64,000 bases of DNA from contig NZ_CP118480.1 in assembly GCF_030450055.1 (NCBI RefSeq), forward strand, positions 3,099,501 to 3,163,500. The letters are read 5' to 3'. The notes under the pieces are model-generated. The model made no database searches. It saw only the letters and a program-made list of their open reading frames with translations, and had not been told where the DNA came from. Positions 8,684-18,449 of this stretch are shown here, one piece after another; position 1 is the first letter of the stretch, and every line of letters begins with the position of its first letter. The position numbers were made by a program, and so were the translations under genes. The stretch is from Gallaecimonas kandeliae (GTDB lineage Bacteria; Pseudomonadota; Gammaproteobacteria; Enterobacterales; Gallaecimonadaceae).

Positions 8684-9540
8684 CGCCGGCCAAGAGCCTC
8701 TGGGAACTGCACCTGTCGGTACTGCTGTTTGGCGGTACCGCCCTCTTTGCCAAGCTCATCCCCCTCGGCGCCCTGGACATCACGGTATTGCGCTGCGCCA
8801 TCGCCGCCACTTGCCTGGCCCTGGTGGCCAAGGCCAGGGGCGGCCGGTTGCGCCTGGGCAGCGGCCGTGAATACCTGACCGCCCTGGTGCTGGGCACCAT
8901 AGTGAGCCTGCACTGGCTCACCTACTTCGCCGCCATCCAGGTGGCCAGCGTGGCGGTGGCCATCATCGCCTTCTTTACCTACCCGGTGATGTCGGTGCTG
9001 CTGGAGCCGCTGCTGGAGCGAAAGCGCCCGCAGGGCCGGGATCTGTTGGCCGCCGCCACTGTGCTGCTGGGCATAGCCCTCATCATGCCCAGCACCGACC
9101 TTGACGACAGCACCACCCAGGGCGTGGCCCTCGGAGTGCTCTCCGCCCTGCTGTTCACGTTGCGCAACCTATTGCACAAGCGCCGCTTCAGCCACCACTC
9201 GGGCCCCAAGGCCATGTTCTACCAGACCCTGGTGGCGGTACTGGTGCTGGGCCCCTTCCTGACCGGCAAGGCCACCGCCATGACGGCAACGGGCTGGGCG
9301 CTGCTGCTGGTACTGGGGGCCGTTTTCACCGCCATGCCCCATGCCCTGTTGGCCCAGGCCCTGGCCAAACTCAAGGTGAAGACGGTGGCTTTGATCTCCT
9401 GCCTGCAGCCCCTCTATGCCACGGCCCTGGCGGCCCTGGTGCTGCACGAGGTGCCGAACGGCCGCACCCTGCTGGGTGGCCTGCTGGTGGTGAGCGCCGC
9501 CGCCTATGAGACTCTGGCAGCCAGGTCACAAAAGCCCTAG
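8680..9540 (+). CDS. EamA/DMT-family transporter, ten membrane segments
   Basis: This 286-residue, very hydrophobic protein has two repeated halves of about five transmembrane segments, the EamA (drug/metabolite transporter) layout. The first half includes [10 protein letters not shown] and [10 protein letters not shown] segments typical of the family. It overlaps psd by four bases and lies about 20 bases before mscM, so the three are probably co-transcribed. It is an extra gene relative to the E. coli psd-mscM pair. The substrate is unknown; an exporter of a metabolite or amino acid is most likely. Confidence 0.85.
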   Translation: MTPAKSLWELHLSVLLFGGTALFAKLIPLGALDITVLRCAIAATCLALVAKARGGRLRLGSGREYLTALVLGTIVSLHWLTYFAAIQVASVAVAIIAFFTYPVMSVLLEPLLERKRPQGRDLLAAATVLLGIALIMPSTDLDDSTTQGVALGVLSALLFTLRNLLHKRRFSHHSGPKAMFYQTLVAVLVLGPFLTGKATAMTATGWALLLVLGAVFTAMPHALLAQALAKLKVKTVALISCLQPLYATALAALVLHEVPNGRTLLGGLLVVSAAAYETLAARSQKP

Positions 9541-9560
9541 GATGAGGGGGCCACTGCCTC

Positions 9561-12500
9561 ATGGACGTCCCTATGCCCCTTCTGCCGCGCCTGTGCCTGC
9601 TGATGCTGCTGCTCGCCTTCGGTGCCCAGGCCAACACCCCCATCCAGAAACTGCTCAAGGAGCAACTGCAAAACCAGGCCCAGGCCGCCGCCAAGGCCGC
9701 CGACCCCCAGTCTGATCAACTGGCGGCCCTCTACAGCGAGGCGGCCCAGCTGACGGAGCAGCGGGACGAACACCTCAAGGCGGCCGCCCAGTACCAGGCC
9801 GTCATCGACGGTTTCGCCCAGCAGCAGGCCAAGAAAGAAGCGGCCCTGGCCCAGTACCAGAGCCCGCCCCTGCCCAAATACGACAGCTGGCCGGAAAGCC
9901 GACTGGACAAGGAACTGCCCCAGGTCAGCAGCAACCTGGCCCGGCTCAACGACCAACTGGACAACCTCATCAACGAGCAGAGCCGCATTTCCAGCCGCGC
10001 CGGCCAGGGCGCAGTGCAGGCGGCGGCGCTGCGCAGCGACCTCAGCCAACAGCAGGCGGAACTGGACAAGCTGTCCGGCTCCGGCGCCCTGGACCAGGCC
10101 AAGCTGGCCCTGGCCCAGGCCAAGGTGCAGATGCTCCAGGCCTGGATCAAACGCCTGGAACTGGAGGACGCCTCCGCCAGCCAGCGCCTGCGCCTCAAGG
10201 AGCTGGACCAGGAACTGCTGACCCTGCAGATAGCCGACCAGGTGGCCCGCCAGTCGGCCATGCAGGCCGCCACCAACGCCAAGCGCCAGGCGCGGATCCA
10301 GGCCACCTTGCTGGAGAGTCTGGACAAGGACTACCAGCACCCCTTCCTGGATCAGCTGGCCCAGGAGAGCATCGGCTATGCCGACCAGCTGGCCCAGCTC
10401 AACGACCAGATAGTGGCCACCCTGGGGCAGCTGCGGGACGTCAAGCAGAAGAACCTCGATTGGCGGGAATACCAGGCCTCGGTACAGAAGCAGATCGAAT
10501 GGCTGAAGGTCAGCGCCGCCTTCGGCGAGACGCTACGTATCCGCTACGACCAGCTGCCCAGGGACTTCCAGCACCGCCGCCTGGTGGACACCATCAACCA
10601 GGCCCGCATCGACAAGTACGAGTTCGACCAGAAGCTCAAGGCCGCCGAACCGGCAGAAGCCCTGGCCGGGCTTTCCGACCGCCAGCGCCAGCAGGCCCGC
10701 AAGCTGCTGGAGACCCGCCGCCAGCTGCTCAAACGGCTGTCGGAGCGCACCTTCGAATACCTGGGCCACCTGACCCAGCTGGAGATCGCCACCGGCGATC
10801 TGGAAAAGACGGTCACCGAACTCAAGACCCTGATCGAGGGCCACCTTTTCTGGATCCCCAACGCCCGGCCCCTGAGCTGGGACTGGATCAAGGCCCTGGT
10901 GGCCGACAGCGCCCGTTTCGCCGGCCAGAAATTGGGGGCCGGCAGTGAATTCAAACCCAGCCGCCACCCGCTGCTACTGGCCCTGGTGCTGGGCCTGGTG
11001 CTGCTGGCGGTGCTGATCCGCTGGCTGGAACGGTACCGGCTGCGCACCCGCCTGGCGGAGCTGGGCAGGCCGGTGGGCAACGTCACCCGCGACAGTATCA
11101 CCTTCACCCTCAAGGCCCTGGCCCTGACGGTGGCCTATGCCACGCCGGTGCCACTGCTGTTCCTGGTGCTGGGGCTGCTGGCCCAGGCCAGCCAGCCGGC
11201 CCTGGCCATGGCCCTCTATGCTGGCGCCTGCGGCACCGGTATCTGGCTGACAGTGCGCAACCTCACCCACGAGGAAGGGGTGCTGCAGGGCCATTTCCGC
11301 TGGCGGGCCGCCGGGGTCAAGCGGCTGCGGATCACGGTGCGGCGCCTGGCCCTCGTCGCCACCCCACTCTTGATGCTGACCCTTTACTGCCAGCTCCAGG
11401 CCGAGGAGGCCATACGCCAGGGGCTGGGGCGCCTGGCTTTCATGGCCCTGGCGGCGGGGCTGGCCCTCTTCTACCAGCAGCTCTACAAGCACAGGGCGCT
11501 GCTGGTCTACAACCTCGACAAGGGCCTCAAGCCCAAGCCCTGGCACCACCTGCTGTGGTGGCTGTCCGTGGTCATACCCCTCGCTTCACTGGGCCTGGCG
11601 GTGACCGGCTACTACTACACGGCCCAGCAGCTGCTATGGCTGGAGCAGCTGTCCCTGCTGATGCTGTGCGGCTACGGCTTCATCTACTACCTGGCCAAAC
11701 GGCTGCTGCTCATAGAAAGGCGCAAGATCGCCTTCGCCCAGGCCAAGGCCAAACGCGCCGAGCTGCTGGCCCAACGGGCCAAGGAAAACCCCGATGGGGA
11801 CGCCAACCTGGAGGTGCCGCCAGAAGAGGCCCTGATCGACATCGAGACCATCGCCAGCCAGTCCATAGTGCTGATGCGCACCCTCTTCAAGCTGGTGGCC
11901 GTGATCAGCCTGCTGCTGCTCTGGTCCTCCATGTACGACGCCCTGAGCTACTTCGAGCACGTCAATCTCTGGGACGTCACCACGCTGGTGGACGGTGAGG
12001 AAAAGTCGGTGCCCGTGACCCTGATGGCGCTGATCTGGGCCCTGCTGGCCCTGATGCTGACGGTGGTGGGCAGTCGCAACCTGCCGGGCTTCTTGGAGCT
12101 GGCGCTGCTGCAGCGCCTGCAGCTGAGCCCCGGCACCGGCTTTGCCGTCACCACAGTGTCACGCTACCTGGTGATAGTGGTGGGGCTGGTGGCCGTTTTC
12201 GGCCTGCTGGGCATCGAATGGGCCAAGGCCCAGTGGCTGGTGGCGGCGTTGACGGTGGGGCTGGGCTTTGGCCTGCAGGAGATCTTCGCCAACTTCGTCT
12301 CGGGCCTGATCATCCTCTTCGAAAAGCCGATCCGCATCGGCGACACCGTCACCATCCGCGATCTGTCCGGCACCGTGGCCCGCATCAACACCCGCGCCAC
12401 CACCATAGTGGATTGGGACCACAAGGAGATCATCGTCCCCAACAAGGCCTTCATCACCGAGCAACTGGTGAACTGGTCGTTGTCGGACCCCGTGACCCGT

Positions 12501-12812
12501 CTCATCCTCAAGGTCAGCGTCAACCACGGCTCCGACACCGACCTGGTGCAGCGGTTGATGCTGGCCGCGGCCAAGGATTGCCCGCTGGTGCTGGAAAACC
12601 CCGAGCCCTCGGCTTACCTGCTGGGCATAGGGCCTTCTTCCCTGGATTTCGAGCTGCGGGTCTATGTGGGTGACACCGACAACCGCCTGCGCACCTGCCA
12701 CGCCCTTTACAGCGAATTCCACCGCCGCTTTGCCGAGCAGGGTATCCAGCTGGCCTGGCCCAAGCTGGATCTCAAGCTGCAAGGCAAGGCCGAGGCCCCC
12801 CTTTTCTCATAA
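9561..12812 (+). CDS. mscM: Large MscS-family mechanosensitive channel (MscM/MscK type)
   Basis: This 1083-residue protein has a signal peptide (about residues 1-25). A long Gln/Ala-rich coiled-coil periplasmic domain runs to about residue 470, then about ten transmembrane segments, and the MscS pore and beta domain fill roughly the last 270 residues (GLGFGLQEIFANFVSG, then RIGDTVTIRD). The length compares with 1107 residues for E. coli MscM and 1120 for MscK. MscM is preferred because psd and rsgA lie just upstream as in E. coli. It gates in response to membrane tension and protects against osmotic downshock. Confidence 0.9.
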   Translation: MDVPMPLLPRLCLLMLLLAFGAQANTPIQKLLKEQLQNQAQAAAKAADPQSDQLAALYSEAAQLTEQRDEHLKAAAQYQAVIDGFAQQQAKKEAALAQYQSPPLPKYDSWPESRLDKELPQVSSNLARLNDQLDNLINEQSRISSRAGQGAVQAAALRSDLSQQQAELDKLSGSGALDQAKLALAQAKVQMLQAWIKRLELEDASASQRLRLKELDQELLTLQIADQVARQSAMQAATNAKRQARIQATLLESLDKDYQHPFLDQLAQESIGYADQLAQLNDQIVATLGQLRDVKQKNLDWREYQASVQKQIEWLKVSAAFGETLRIRYDQLPRDFQHRRLVDTINQARIDKYEFDQKLKAAEPAEALAGLSDRQRQQARKLLETRRQLLKRLSERTFEYLGHLTQLEIATGDLEKTVTELKTLIEGHLFWIPNARPLSWDWIKALVADSARFAGQKLGAGSEFKPSRHPLLLALVLGLVLLAVLIRWLERYRLRTRLAELGRPVGNVTRDSITFTLKALALTVAYATPVPLLFLVLGLLAQASQPALAMALYAGACGTGIWLTVRNLTHEEGVLQGHFRWRAAGVKRLRITVRRLALVATPLLMLTLYCQLQAEEAIRQGLGRLAFMALAAGLALFYQQLYKHRALLVYNLDKGLKPKPWHHLLWWLSVVIPLASLGLAVTGYYYTAQQLLWLEQLSLLMLCGYGFIYYLAKRLLLIERRKIAFAQAKAKRAELLAQRAKENPDGDANLEVPPEEALIDIETIASQSIVLMRTLFKLVAVISLLLLWSSMYDALSYFEHVNLWDVTTLVDGEEKSVPVTLMALIWALLALMLTVVGSRNLPGFLELALLQRLQLSPGTGFAVTTVSRYLVIVVGLVAVFGLLGIEWAKAQWLVAALTVGLGFGLQEIFANFVSGLIILFEKPIRIGDTVTIRDLSGTVARINTRATTIVDWDHKEIIVPNKAFITEQLVNWSLSDPVTRLILKVSVNHGSDTDLVQRLMLAAAKDCPLVLENPEPSAYLLGIGPSSLDFELRVYVGDTDNRLRTCHALYSEFHRRFAEQGIQLAWPKLDLKLQGKAEAPLFS

Positions 12813-12821
12813 GGCAGACCC

Positions 12822-13523
12822 ATGAAGATCTTCGCCCACAGGGGGGCCTCAGGGGAGGCTCCCGAAAACACCTTGGCGGCCTTCCGCCTGGCCCTGGACC
12901 AGGGCTGCGAGGCCATAGAGCTGGACCTGCAGCGCTGGCACGACGACATACTGGTGCTGCACGACCGCTGGCTGCATCACAGCACCAGCGGCCAGGGCCT
13001 GCTGGAAAACCAGAGCAGCGACGCCCTGGCCCAGGTCGACGCCGGCGACGGCCAGCCCATACCCCGGCTCTGGGAGGTGTTGGAGCTCTGCGCCGGCCGC
13101 TGCCAGCTGAACCTGGAGCTCAAGGCCCACGACCTGCTGCCGGTGCTGCTGCCGCTGCTGGACAGGGCCGTCACCGAGCTGGGCTGGCAGCCCGAGGATC
13201 TCCTGATCTCCTCCTTCCACCACCGCCAGTTGGCCGCCTTCCAGGCCATGAAGCCGGACTGGCCCATAGGGCTGCTGATCAGCCACATCCCCCTGGAGCT
13301 GGCCCCCATGTTGGGCCCCTTGAAGGTGTTCTCGTTGCATCTCGACTGCGCCTTCGTGGACAGGGCCCTGGTGGAAGAGGCCCAGCGCCTGGGGCTCAAG
13401 GTCTACAGCTACACGGCGGACGAACCCGAGGATCTGCACCGGCTGGCGCTGCTGGGGGTGGACGGCATCTTCACCAATTACCCGGCTCGCTCCAGGGAAT
13501 GGCTGTTGAGCCATATCACCTGA
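12822..13523 (+). CDS. ugpQ: Glycerophosphodiester phosphodiesterase
   Basis: A 233-residue cytoplasmic-type GDPD, with no signal peptide. The hallmark AHRGASGEAPENTLAAF is at residues 5-21 and the catalytic ELDLQRWHDDILVLHD segment follows. It hydrolyses glycerophosphodiesters to glycerol-3-phosphate and an alcohol. It starts nine bases after mscM. The last about 60 bases of the gene, including the stop, are the apparent source of the tandem repeats that follow. The symbol reflects the UgpQ-like size and missing leader; no ugp transport genes are nearby. Confidence 0.9.
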   Translation: MKIFAHRGASGEAPENTLAAFRLALDQGCEAIELDLQRWHDDILVLHDRWLHHSTSGQGLLENQSSDALAQVDAGDGQPIPRLWEVLELCAGRCQLNLELKAHDLLPVLLPLLDRAVTELGWQPEDLLISSFHHRQLAAFQAMKPDWPIGLLISHIPLELAPMLGPLKVFSLHLDCAFVDRALVEEAQRLGLKVYSYTADEPEDLHRLALLGVDGIFTNYPARSREWLLSHIT

Positions 13524-13831
13524 GGCGGTGCAACACAGCCATCTTCACGCCGGTTTGCCCGGCCCGATCCAGGGAATAGCTGCAAAGCCATATCACCTGA
13601 GGCGGTGCAACACAGGCATCTTCACGCCGGTTCGCCCGGCCCGCTCCAGGGAATGGCTGCAAAGCCATATCACCTGAGGCGGTGCAACACAGCCATCTTC
13701 ACGCCGGTTCGCCCGGCCCGCTCCAGGGAATAGCTGCAAAGCCATATCACCTGAGGCGGTGCAACACAGCCATCTTCACGCCGGCTCGCCCGGCCCGCTC
13801 CAGGGAATGGCTGCAAAGCCATATCACCTGA
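13465..13831 (+). repeat. 77-bp tandem repeats derived from the ugpQ 3' end
   Basis: The last coding bases of ugpQ (13465 to the stop at 13523) begin a diverged first unit of 74 bases. Units then start at 13539, 13616, 13693 and 13770, spaced exactly 77 bases apart, the last one partial. The repeats differ from each other at only a few positions. Each carries a copy of the gene's final CCATATCACCTGA including the stop. The array occupies the 3' untranslated region up to the terminator and contains no convincing gene of its own. Confidence 0.95.
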
Positions 13832-13842
13832 AATCAGCCATA

Positions 13843-13869
13843 AAAAAAGCCGGCATCCGCCGGCTTTTT
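13843..13869. terminator. Bidirectional terminator between ugpQ and efp
   Basis: AAAAAAGCCGGC / GCCGGCTTTTT hairpin with a four-base loop, between two convergent genes. It can serve ugpQ on plus and efp on minus. Confidence 0.85.
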
Positions 13870-13886
13870 CCTTTTTCGTCAAGGTA

Positions 13887-14453
13887 TTACTTGACGCGGG
13901 AGACGTACTCGCCGGAGCGGGTGTCGACCTTGACCACTTCGCCGATCTGCACGAACAGCGGTACCTTGACCACGGCGCCGGTGGTGAGGGTGGCCGGCTT
14001 GCCACCGGTACCGGCGGTGTCACCCTTGAGGCCGGGATCGGTCTCGGTGATTTCCAGCTCGACGAAGTTCGGCGGGGTCACGGCGATGGGGGCGCCGTTC
14101 CACAGGGTCAGGGTGCAGACGTTCTGCTCCACCAGCCACTTGGCGGAATCACCCACGGCTTTGGCGTCGGCGGCCAGCTGCTCGAAGGTCTCGTTGTTCA
14201 TGAAGTGGTAGAACTCGCCGTCGTTGTAGAGGTAGGCCAGTTCCATGTCCATGACGTCGGCGCCTTCGACGGTCTCACCGGACTTGAAGGTTTTTTCCAG
14301 GGTCTTGCCGGAGATCAGCTTCTTGATACGAACGCGGTTGAAAGCCTGGCCCTTGCCGGGCTTGACCAGTTCGTTGTCGATGATGTTGCAGGGCTCGCCG
14401 TCGAGCATGATCTTGAGACCGGACTTGAATTCGTTGGTACTATAGGACGCCAT
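13887..14453 (-). CDS. efp: Translation elongation factor P
   Basis: 188 residues from the ATG at 14453, the same length as E. coli EF-P. The modification loop V-K-P-G-K-G-Q-A places Lys34 exactly where the beta-lysyl group is attached. Three beta-barrel domains are present (KOW-like, then two OB folds). It enters the E site of stalled ribosomes and relieves polyproline pausing. It is divergent from epmB, whose product makes the beta-lysine donor. epmA is not in the window. An in-frame opening continues upstream but has no coding character. Confidence 0.97.
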   Translation of the reverse strand: MASYSTNEFKSGLKIMLDGEPCNIIDNELVKPGKGQAFNRVRIKKLISGKTLEKTFKSGETVEGADVMDMELAYLYNDGEFYHFMNNETFEQLAADAKAVGDSAKWLVEQNVCTLTLWNGAPIAVTPPNFVELEITETDPGLKGDTAGTGGKPATLTTGAVVKVPLFVQIGEVVKVDTRSGEYVSRVK

Positions 14454-14492
14454 TTTTGCCTCTTGTACGATTCTGTTGTAGCGAACTGTTAG

Positions 14493-15512
14493 ATGCCGCA
14501 AATGATAACCGCAAAAGCCCCGCTGTGGGAGCTTTGCTGGCGGGATGAACTCAAAGCCGCCATTTCCGACCCTCTGGAGTTGGCAAGGACGCTGCAATTG
14601 GATACCGCCCCCCTGGAAGCGGGCTTTGGCGCACGCCGCCTCTTCCCCCTGCGGGTGCCAAGGCCCTTCGTGGCCTTGATGGAAAAAGGCAATGCCCAGG
14701 ACCCCCTGCTCAGGCAGGTGATGACCGACCAGGCCGAGTTCGCACAAACTCAGGGCTTCAGCACAGATCCCCTGGACGAGCAGGATGCCGCCGTACCGGG
14801 GCTCTTGCACAAGTACCAGAGCCGGGTGCTGTTCATCTTGAAGGGCGGCTGCGCCGTGAACTGCCGCTACTGCTTTCGCCGCCACTTTCCCTACAACGAC
14901 AACCCGGGCAACAAGGCCAGTTGGCAACAGGCCCTGGACTACATAGCGGCGCGCCCCGAGATAGAGGAAGTGATCCTCTCCGGCGGCGACCCGCTGATGG
15001 CCAAGGACGAAGAGCTGGCCTGGCTTATCGAAAGGCTCAATGCCATCCCCCACCTCAAGCTGCTGCGCATCCACAGCCGGCTGCCGGTGGTGATCCCGAG
15101 CCGCATCGACCAGTCCTTCCTCGATACCCTGGCCGTCAGCCGCCTGCCGGTGACCCTGGTGCTGCACATCAACCACCCGGCCGAAGTGGGGGAGGACCTG
15201 GCCAAGGCCTGTAGCGCCCTGCGCGCGGCCGGGGTGACGCTCCTTAACCAGAGCGTGCTGCTGGCCGGTATCAACGACGACGCCCAGGTGCTGGTTGCGC
15301 TCTCCCACCGGCTGTTCGCGGCCGGCGTACTGCCCTATTACCTGCATGTGCTGGACAAGGTCCAAGGCGCCGCCCACTTCCTGGTGGACGATGGCCGCGC
15401 CCGGGACCTGATGCGCCAGCTCAACGCCCGCCTTTCCGGTTACCTGGTGCCGCGCCTGGCCCGGGAAGAAGCCGGCAAGCCCGGCAAGACACTGATGGAT
15501 TTGAATCTATGA
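14493..15512 (+). CDS. epmB: EF-P beta-lysylation protein EpmB (lysine 2,3-aminomutase)
   Basis: A 339-residue radical SAM enzyme with the 4Fe-4S motif C-x3-C-x2-C at Cys120, Cys124 and Cys127 ([11 protein letters not shown]). The SGGDPL and PLP-lysine regions of the aminomutase family follow. It converts (S)-alpha-lysine to (R)-beta-lysine for EpmA to place on EF-P Lys34. The divergent efp gene across 39 bases is the same pairing as in enterobacteria and supports the specific role over a catabolic aminomutase. Its stop overlaps the next small gene by four bases. Confidence 0.95.
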   Translation: MPQMITAKAPLWELCWRDELKAAISDPLELARTLQLDTAPLEAGFGARRLFPLRVPRPFVALMEKGNAQDPLLRQVMTDQAEFAQTQGFSTDPLDEQDAAVPGLLHKYQSRVLFILKGGCAVNCRYCFRRHFPYNDNPGNKASWQQALDYIAARPEIEEVILSGGDPLMAKDEELAWLIERLNAIPHLKLLRIHSRLPVVIPSRIDQSFLDTLAVSRLPVTLVLHINHPAEVGEDLAKACSALRAAGVTLLNQSVLLAGINDDAQVLVALSHRLFAAGVLPYYLHVLDKVQGAAHFLVDDGRARDLMRQLNARLSGYLVPRLAREEAGKPGKTLMDLNL

Positions 15513-15823
15513 ACGAGACCCAACACCCAAGCCTGCTCCAAGCCTTGCGCGACAGCCTCAAGGCCGCCTACCAGCAGGCCCTGGACGCCGACCGCAAACT
15601 CGACGCCCTGGCCAGCGAGAACCTGGCCCAGTTCGAGACGGTGCTCAAGCCCAATAACGGCTTTACCGTCGAAGCCACGCGCTTCAAACCCTATGTGGAG
15701 GAGTTGGGCCAGGAGCTGATCGCCCTGGAAGCCAGCCAGGCCTTCAACACCGACCTGGAGAAGCTGACCCGCAAACTGGGGCTGCTGCTGCAGACCTTGG
15801 CCAGGTTCAAGACCATGGCATGA
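15509..15823 (+). CDS. Small helical protein of unknown function downstream of epmB
   Basis: 104 residues, predicted almost entirely helical with heptad-like Leu/Ala spacing (for example residues 7-40 and 75-100). There is no signal peptide, membrane segment or Cys pair. It overlaps the epmB stop as ATGA and so is translationally coupled to it. A terminator lies directly after its stop. I do not recognise the family. Its position might suggest a link to EF-P modification, but nothing in the sequence shows it. Confidence 0.75.
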   Translation: MNETQHPSLLQALRDSLKAAYQQALDADRKLDALASENLAQFETVLKPNNGFTVEATRFKPYVEELGQELIALEASQAFNTDLEKLTRKLGLLLQTLARFKTMA

Positions 15824-15849
15824 AGAAGGGGCCCTTGGGCCCCTTCTTA
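15823..15849. terminator. Bidirectional terminator at the convergent epmB operon / VOC gene ends
   Basis: AAGAAGGGGCCC / GGGCCCCTTCTT hairpin with a two-base loop. It overlaps the stop codons of both convergent genes. Confidence 0.75.
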
Positions 15850-16305
15850 TTGGAACATGGCGGCCATGCGCCGCTGCAACTCCTCATGGCCCACATCCTC
15901 GATGTGGGTGCCCAGGGTCCATTGGTGGCCGAAGGGATCGAGCACAGTGCCGGATCTGTCGCCATAGAACTGGTCTTTCAGCGGCATCAGCTCGGTCGCC
16001 CCGGCTGCGATGGCCTTGGCGAAGGCGCTGTCCACATCTGGCAGGTAGAGCATCAGGGAAAGGGGCGTGCCACCCAGTGTCTTGGGGCTTTGGGTCTGCC
16101 ACTGGGGGTTTTCCTCGGACAACATCAGCGGTGAGTCCCCAATTTTGAGTTCGGCATGGGCCAGGCTCCCCCCCGGCATGTCCATGCGCAAGGTAACCTC
16201 GGCGCCGAAGGCCCTCTGGTAGAAGTCGATGGCGGCGGCGCCGTCCTGGACTATGAGGTAGGGGGTCAGGCTGTGGTGGCCTTGTGGAATGGCTTTGACT
16301 GTCAT
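15847..16305 (-). CDS. VOC-family protein (PhnB-like glyoxalase fold)
   Basis: 152 residues with the two beta-alpha-beta-beta-beta halves of the vicinal-oxygen-chelate fold. The opening ITPYLIV-type strand is present (LTPYLIVQDGAAAIDFY), as are MLYLPDVDSAFAKAIAAGA in the second half and the late DPFGHQWTLGTH. This resembles the PhnB/YdcI-like group, for which the substrate is mostly unknown. It is a single gene between convergent and co-oriented neighbours. Confidence 0.85.
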   Translation of the reverse strand: MTVKAIPQGHHSLTPYLIVQDGAAAIDFYQRAFGAEVTLRMDMPGGSLAHAELKIGDSPLMLSEENPQWQTQSPKTLGGTPLSLMLYLPDVDSAFAKAIAAGATELMPLKDQFYGDRSGTVLDPFGHQWTLGTHIEDVGHEELQRRMAAMFQ

Positions 16306-16350
16306 GAACTGTTCCTTGTCTGCGGTTTGCCTCCAGGAGTATAGGCGGGG

Positions 16351-16381
16351 AAAAAAGGAGCCGGCGTCCCGGCCGGCCCCT
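16351..16381 (-). terminator. Terminator of the aldo/keto reductase gene
   Basis: On minus, a GGGGCCGGC / GCCGGCTCC stem ends in a run of six T residues, 6 bases past the reductase stop. Confidence 0.75.
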
Positions 16382-16386
16382 TTATC

Positions 16387-17376
16387 TCAGTGCGCCACCA
16401 GCGTCATGCCGGCCTGGGTATAGCGGCCACCGGCGGCCACGTCCGGCGGGAATATGGCCTCGATGGCCGCCAGTTCCTCGGGGCTCAGGCTCACCGCCGC
16501 GGCCTGGATGTTGTCTTCCAGGTAGCGGCGGCGCTTGGTGCCGAACAGGGGGATGATGTGCTCCCCCCTGGCCAGCAGCCAGGCCAAGGCCAGTTGGGAA
16601 GGGCTGACGCCCTTGTCGGTGGCCAGGGCTTTGACGGCCTCCACCAGTTCCAGGTTCCTGGCGAAGTTCTCCCCTTGGAAGCGCGGATTGGTGCGGCGGT
16701 AGTCGCCGGGCTCGAAATCGTCCACGGAGCGGATGGCGCCGGTCAAAAAGCCGCGGCCCAGGGGGCTGTAGGCCACGAAGCCCACGCCGAGGCGCTCGCA
16801 AGTGGCCAAGACGGTGCGCTCCGGGTCCCGGGTCCAAAGGGAATACTCGCTTTGGACGGCGGTGATGGGGTGCTCCTGATGAGCCCGCGCCAGGGTGGCG
16901 CCGTCCACTTCGCTGAGGCCGAGGTAACGGACCTTACCCTCTCGCACCAGATCCCCCATGGCGCCCACCGTTTCCTCCACCGGCACTGCCGGATCCAGGC
17001 GGTGCTGGTAGTAGAGATCCAAGTGGTCGGTACCGAGACGCTTGAGGCTGCCTTCCACGGCCTGGCGCACATAGTCGGGCCGGCCGTTGACGCCGCGCTT
17101 CTCGGGATCCTGGGGGTCGCGCACTATGCCGAACTTGCTGGCCAGGAAGACCTGGCTGCGCCGGCCCTTGAGGGCTTGGCCCAGCAGTTCTTCGTTGCTG
17201 AAGGGGCCGTACATGTCGGCGGTGTCCCAGAAATTGACCCCTTTCTCCAGGGCCAGGTCCAGGGTGGCCAGGGACTCGCCCTGGTCGCGGCCGCCGTAGA
17301 AATCGCTCATGCCCATGCAGCCCAGGGCCAGGGCCGACACCTCCGGGCCCGCGGCCCCCAGTCGACGCATCTTCAT
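16387..17376 (-). CDS. Aldo/keto reductase
   Basis: 329 residues with the AKR TIM-barrel motifs: [14 protein letters not shown] at the N-terminus, the catalytic Asp and Tyr in [11 protein letters not shown], Lys in VFLASKFG, and the [10 protein letters not shown] segment (His of the tetrad). The C-terminal [12 protein letters not shown] binds NADPH. It resembles the AKR13/YajO-like group that reduces aldehydes and ketones. The divergent LysR gene across 95 bases is a likely regulator. Confidence 0.9.
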   Translation of the reverse strand: MKMRRLGAAGPEVSALALGCMGMSDFYGGRDQGESLATLDLALEKGVNFWDTADMYGPFSNEELLGQALKGRRSQVFLASKFGIVRDPQDPEKRGVNGRPDYVRQAVEGSLKRLGTDHLDLYYQHRLDPAVPVEETVGAMGDLVREGKVRYLGLSEVDGATLARAHQEHPITAVQSEYSLWTRDPERTVLATCERLGVGFVAYSPLGRGFLTGAIRSVDDFEPGDYRRTNPRFQGENFARNLELVEAVKALATDKGVSPSQLALAWLLARGEHIIPLFGTKRRRYLEDNIQAAAVSLSPEELAAIEAIFPPDVAAGGRYTQAGMTLVAH

Positions 17377-17471
17377 CTCTTACCTCCTTGGTTGGATGGC
17401 CACAGCATCTTTGTTTTCATCTTTCCGATAAACAGCGCTATAAGGTTTTCACTATTTGAAAAACACGAACA

Positions 17472-18386
17472 ATGATGGACAGACTGCAAAGCCTCGCCGT
17501 GTTCCAGCGGGTCTGTGAAGCCCAGAGCTTCACCAAGGCCGCCGCCAGCCTCAACCTGCCGCGCTCCACCGTGACCCAGGCGGTGCAGCGGCTGGAAAGC
17601 CAACTGCGGGTGCCGCTGCTGGTCCGTACCACCCGCCAGGTCAACCTGACCCGGGAAGGAGAAGCCCTGCTGGCCAAGGCCCGCCAACTGCTGGCGGACT
17701 GGGACGAACTGGAAGCCCTCTTCCAACCCCAGGCCCAACCCGGCGGCATACTGAGGATAGACCTGCCGAGCCGCCTGGCGAGATTGGTGGTGATACCGGC
17801 CCTGCCTGGCTTTCACGATGCCTACCCGCAGATCCAGCTTCACATCGGCATCTCCGACAAGCCCATCGACCTGGTACAGGAAGGGGTGGACGCCGTGTTG
17901 AGGGCGGGGCCCCTGCAAGACAGCAACCTGGTGGCCCGCCGGCTTGGGGAGATCCCCCTGGTGACGGTGGCCAGCCCCGGCTACCTGGCCCGCTTCGGTA
18001 CGCCGCAGCACCCGGAGCAGTTGGACGGCCACCAGATGGTGGGTTACGCCTCCCCCAGCAGCGGCCGCATCGACCCTTTCGAGTACCACGACGGCAGCCA
18101 GTACTGCCACCGCATGCTGCCCCACCCCATCACCACCAATGGCGCCGACGCCTACATGGCCGCCGCCCTGGCCGGCCTGGGCCTGGCCCAGTGCCCGTCC
18201 TACGACGCAAGGCGCCACCTGGTCAGCGGCCACCTGCAAGAGCTGCTGGCCGCCTACCCGCCCAAGCCCATGCCCTTGGCCATCCTCTTCCCCCAGCGGG
18301 GCCAGCTCAGCCGGCGGGTGCAGCTCTTCGCCGACTGGTTGGCCGGGCAGCTGAGAGCCCAGGCTGTGACCCAGGTGCAAAAATAA
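17472..18386 (+). CDS. LysR-family transcriptional regulator
   Basis: 304 residues. An N-terminal winged helix-turn-helix (about residues 1-60, SFTKAAASLNLPRSTVTQAVQRLE) is followed by a periplasmic-binding-like effector domain (about residues 90-295). It starts with two successive ATG codons; the first is given. It is divergent from the aldo/keto reductase gene, the standard LysR layout, so the reductase is its probable target. The effector is unknown. Confidence 0.92.
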   Translation: MMDRLQSLAVFQRVCEAQSFTKAAASLNLPRSTVTQAVQRLESQLRVPLLVRTTRQVNLTREGEALLAKARQLLADWDELEALFQPQAQPGGILRIDLPSRLARLVVIPALPGFHDAYPQIQLHIGISDKPIDLVQEGVDAVLRAGPLQDSNLVARRLGEIPLVTVASPGYLARFGTPQHPEQLDGHQMVGYASPSSGRIDPFEYHDGSQYCHRMLPHPITTNGADAYMAAALAGLGLAQCPSYDARRHLVSGHLQELLAAYPPKPMPLAILFPQRGQLSRRVQLFADWLAGQLRAQAVTQVQK

Positions 18387-18449
18387 CCGAGCAAGGCCAG
18401 CCGATAACGGCCATAATGGCGCCGTCAAACCCGTACAAGGACATCGAGC

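Noticed and set aside
13465-13831. Possible CRISPR array
   Set aside because: The units are directly abutting 77-bp tandem copies with no unique spacers, and no cas genes are nearby.
13887-15377. Long minus-strand frame extending efp upstream to 496 codons
   Set aside because: The extension is antisense to epmB; the known EF-P N-terminus begins at 14453.
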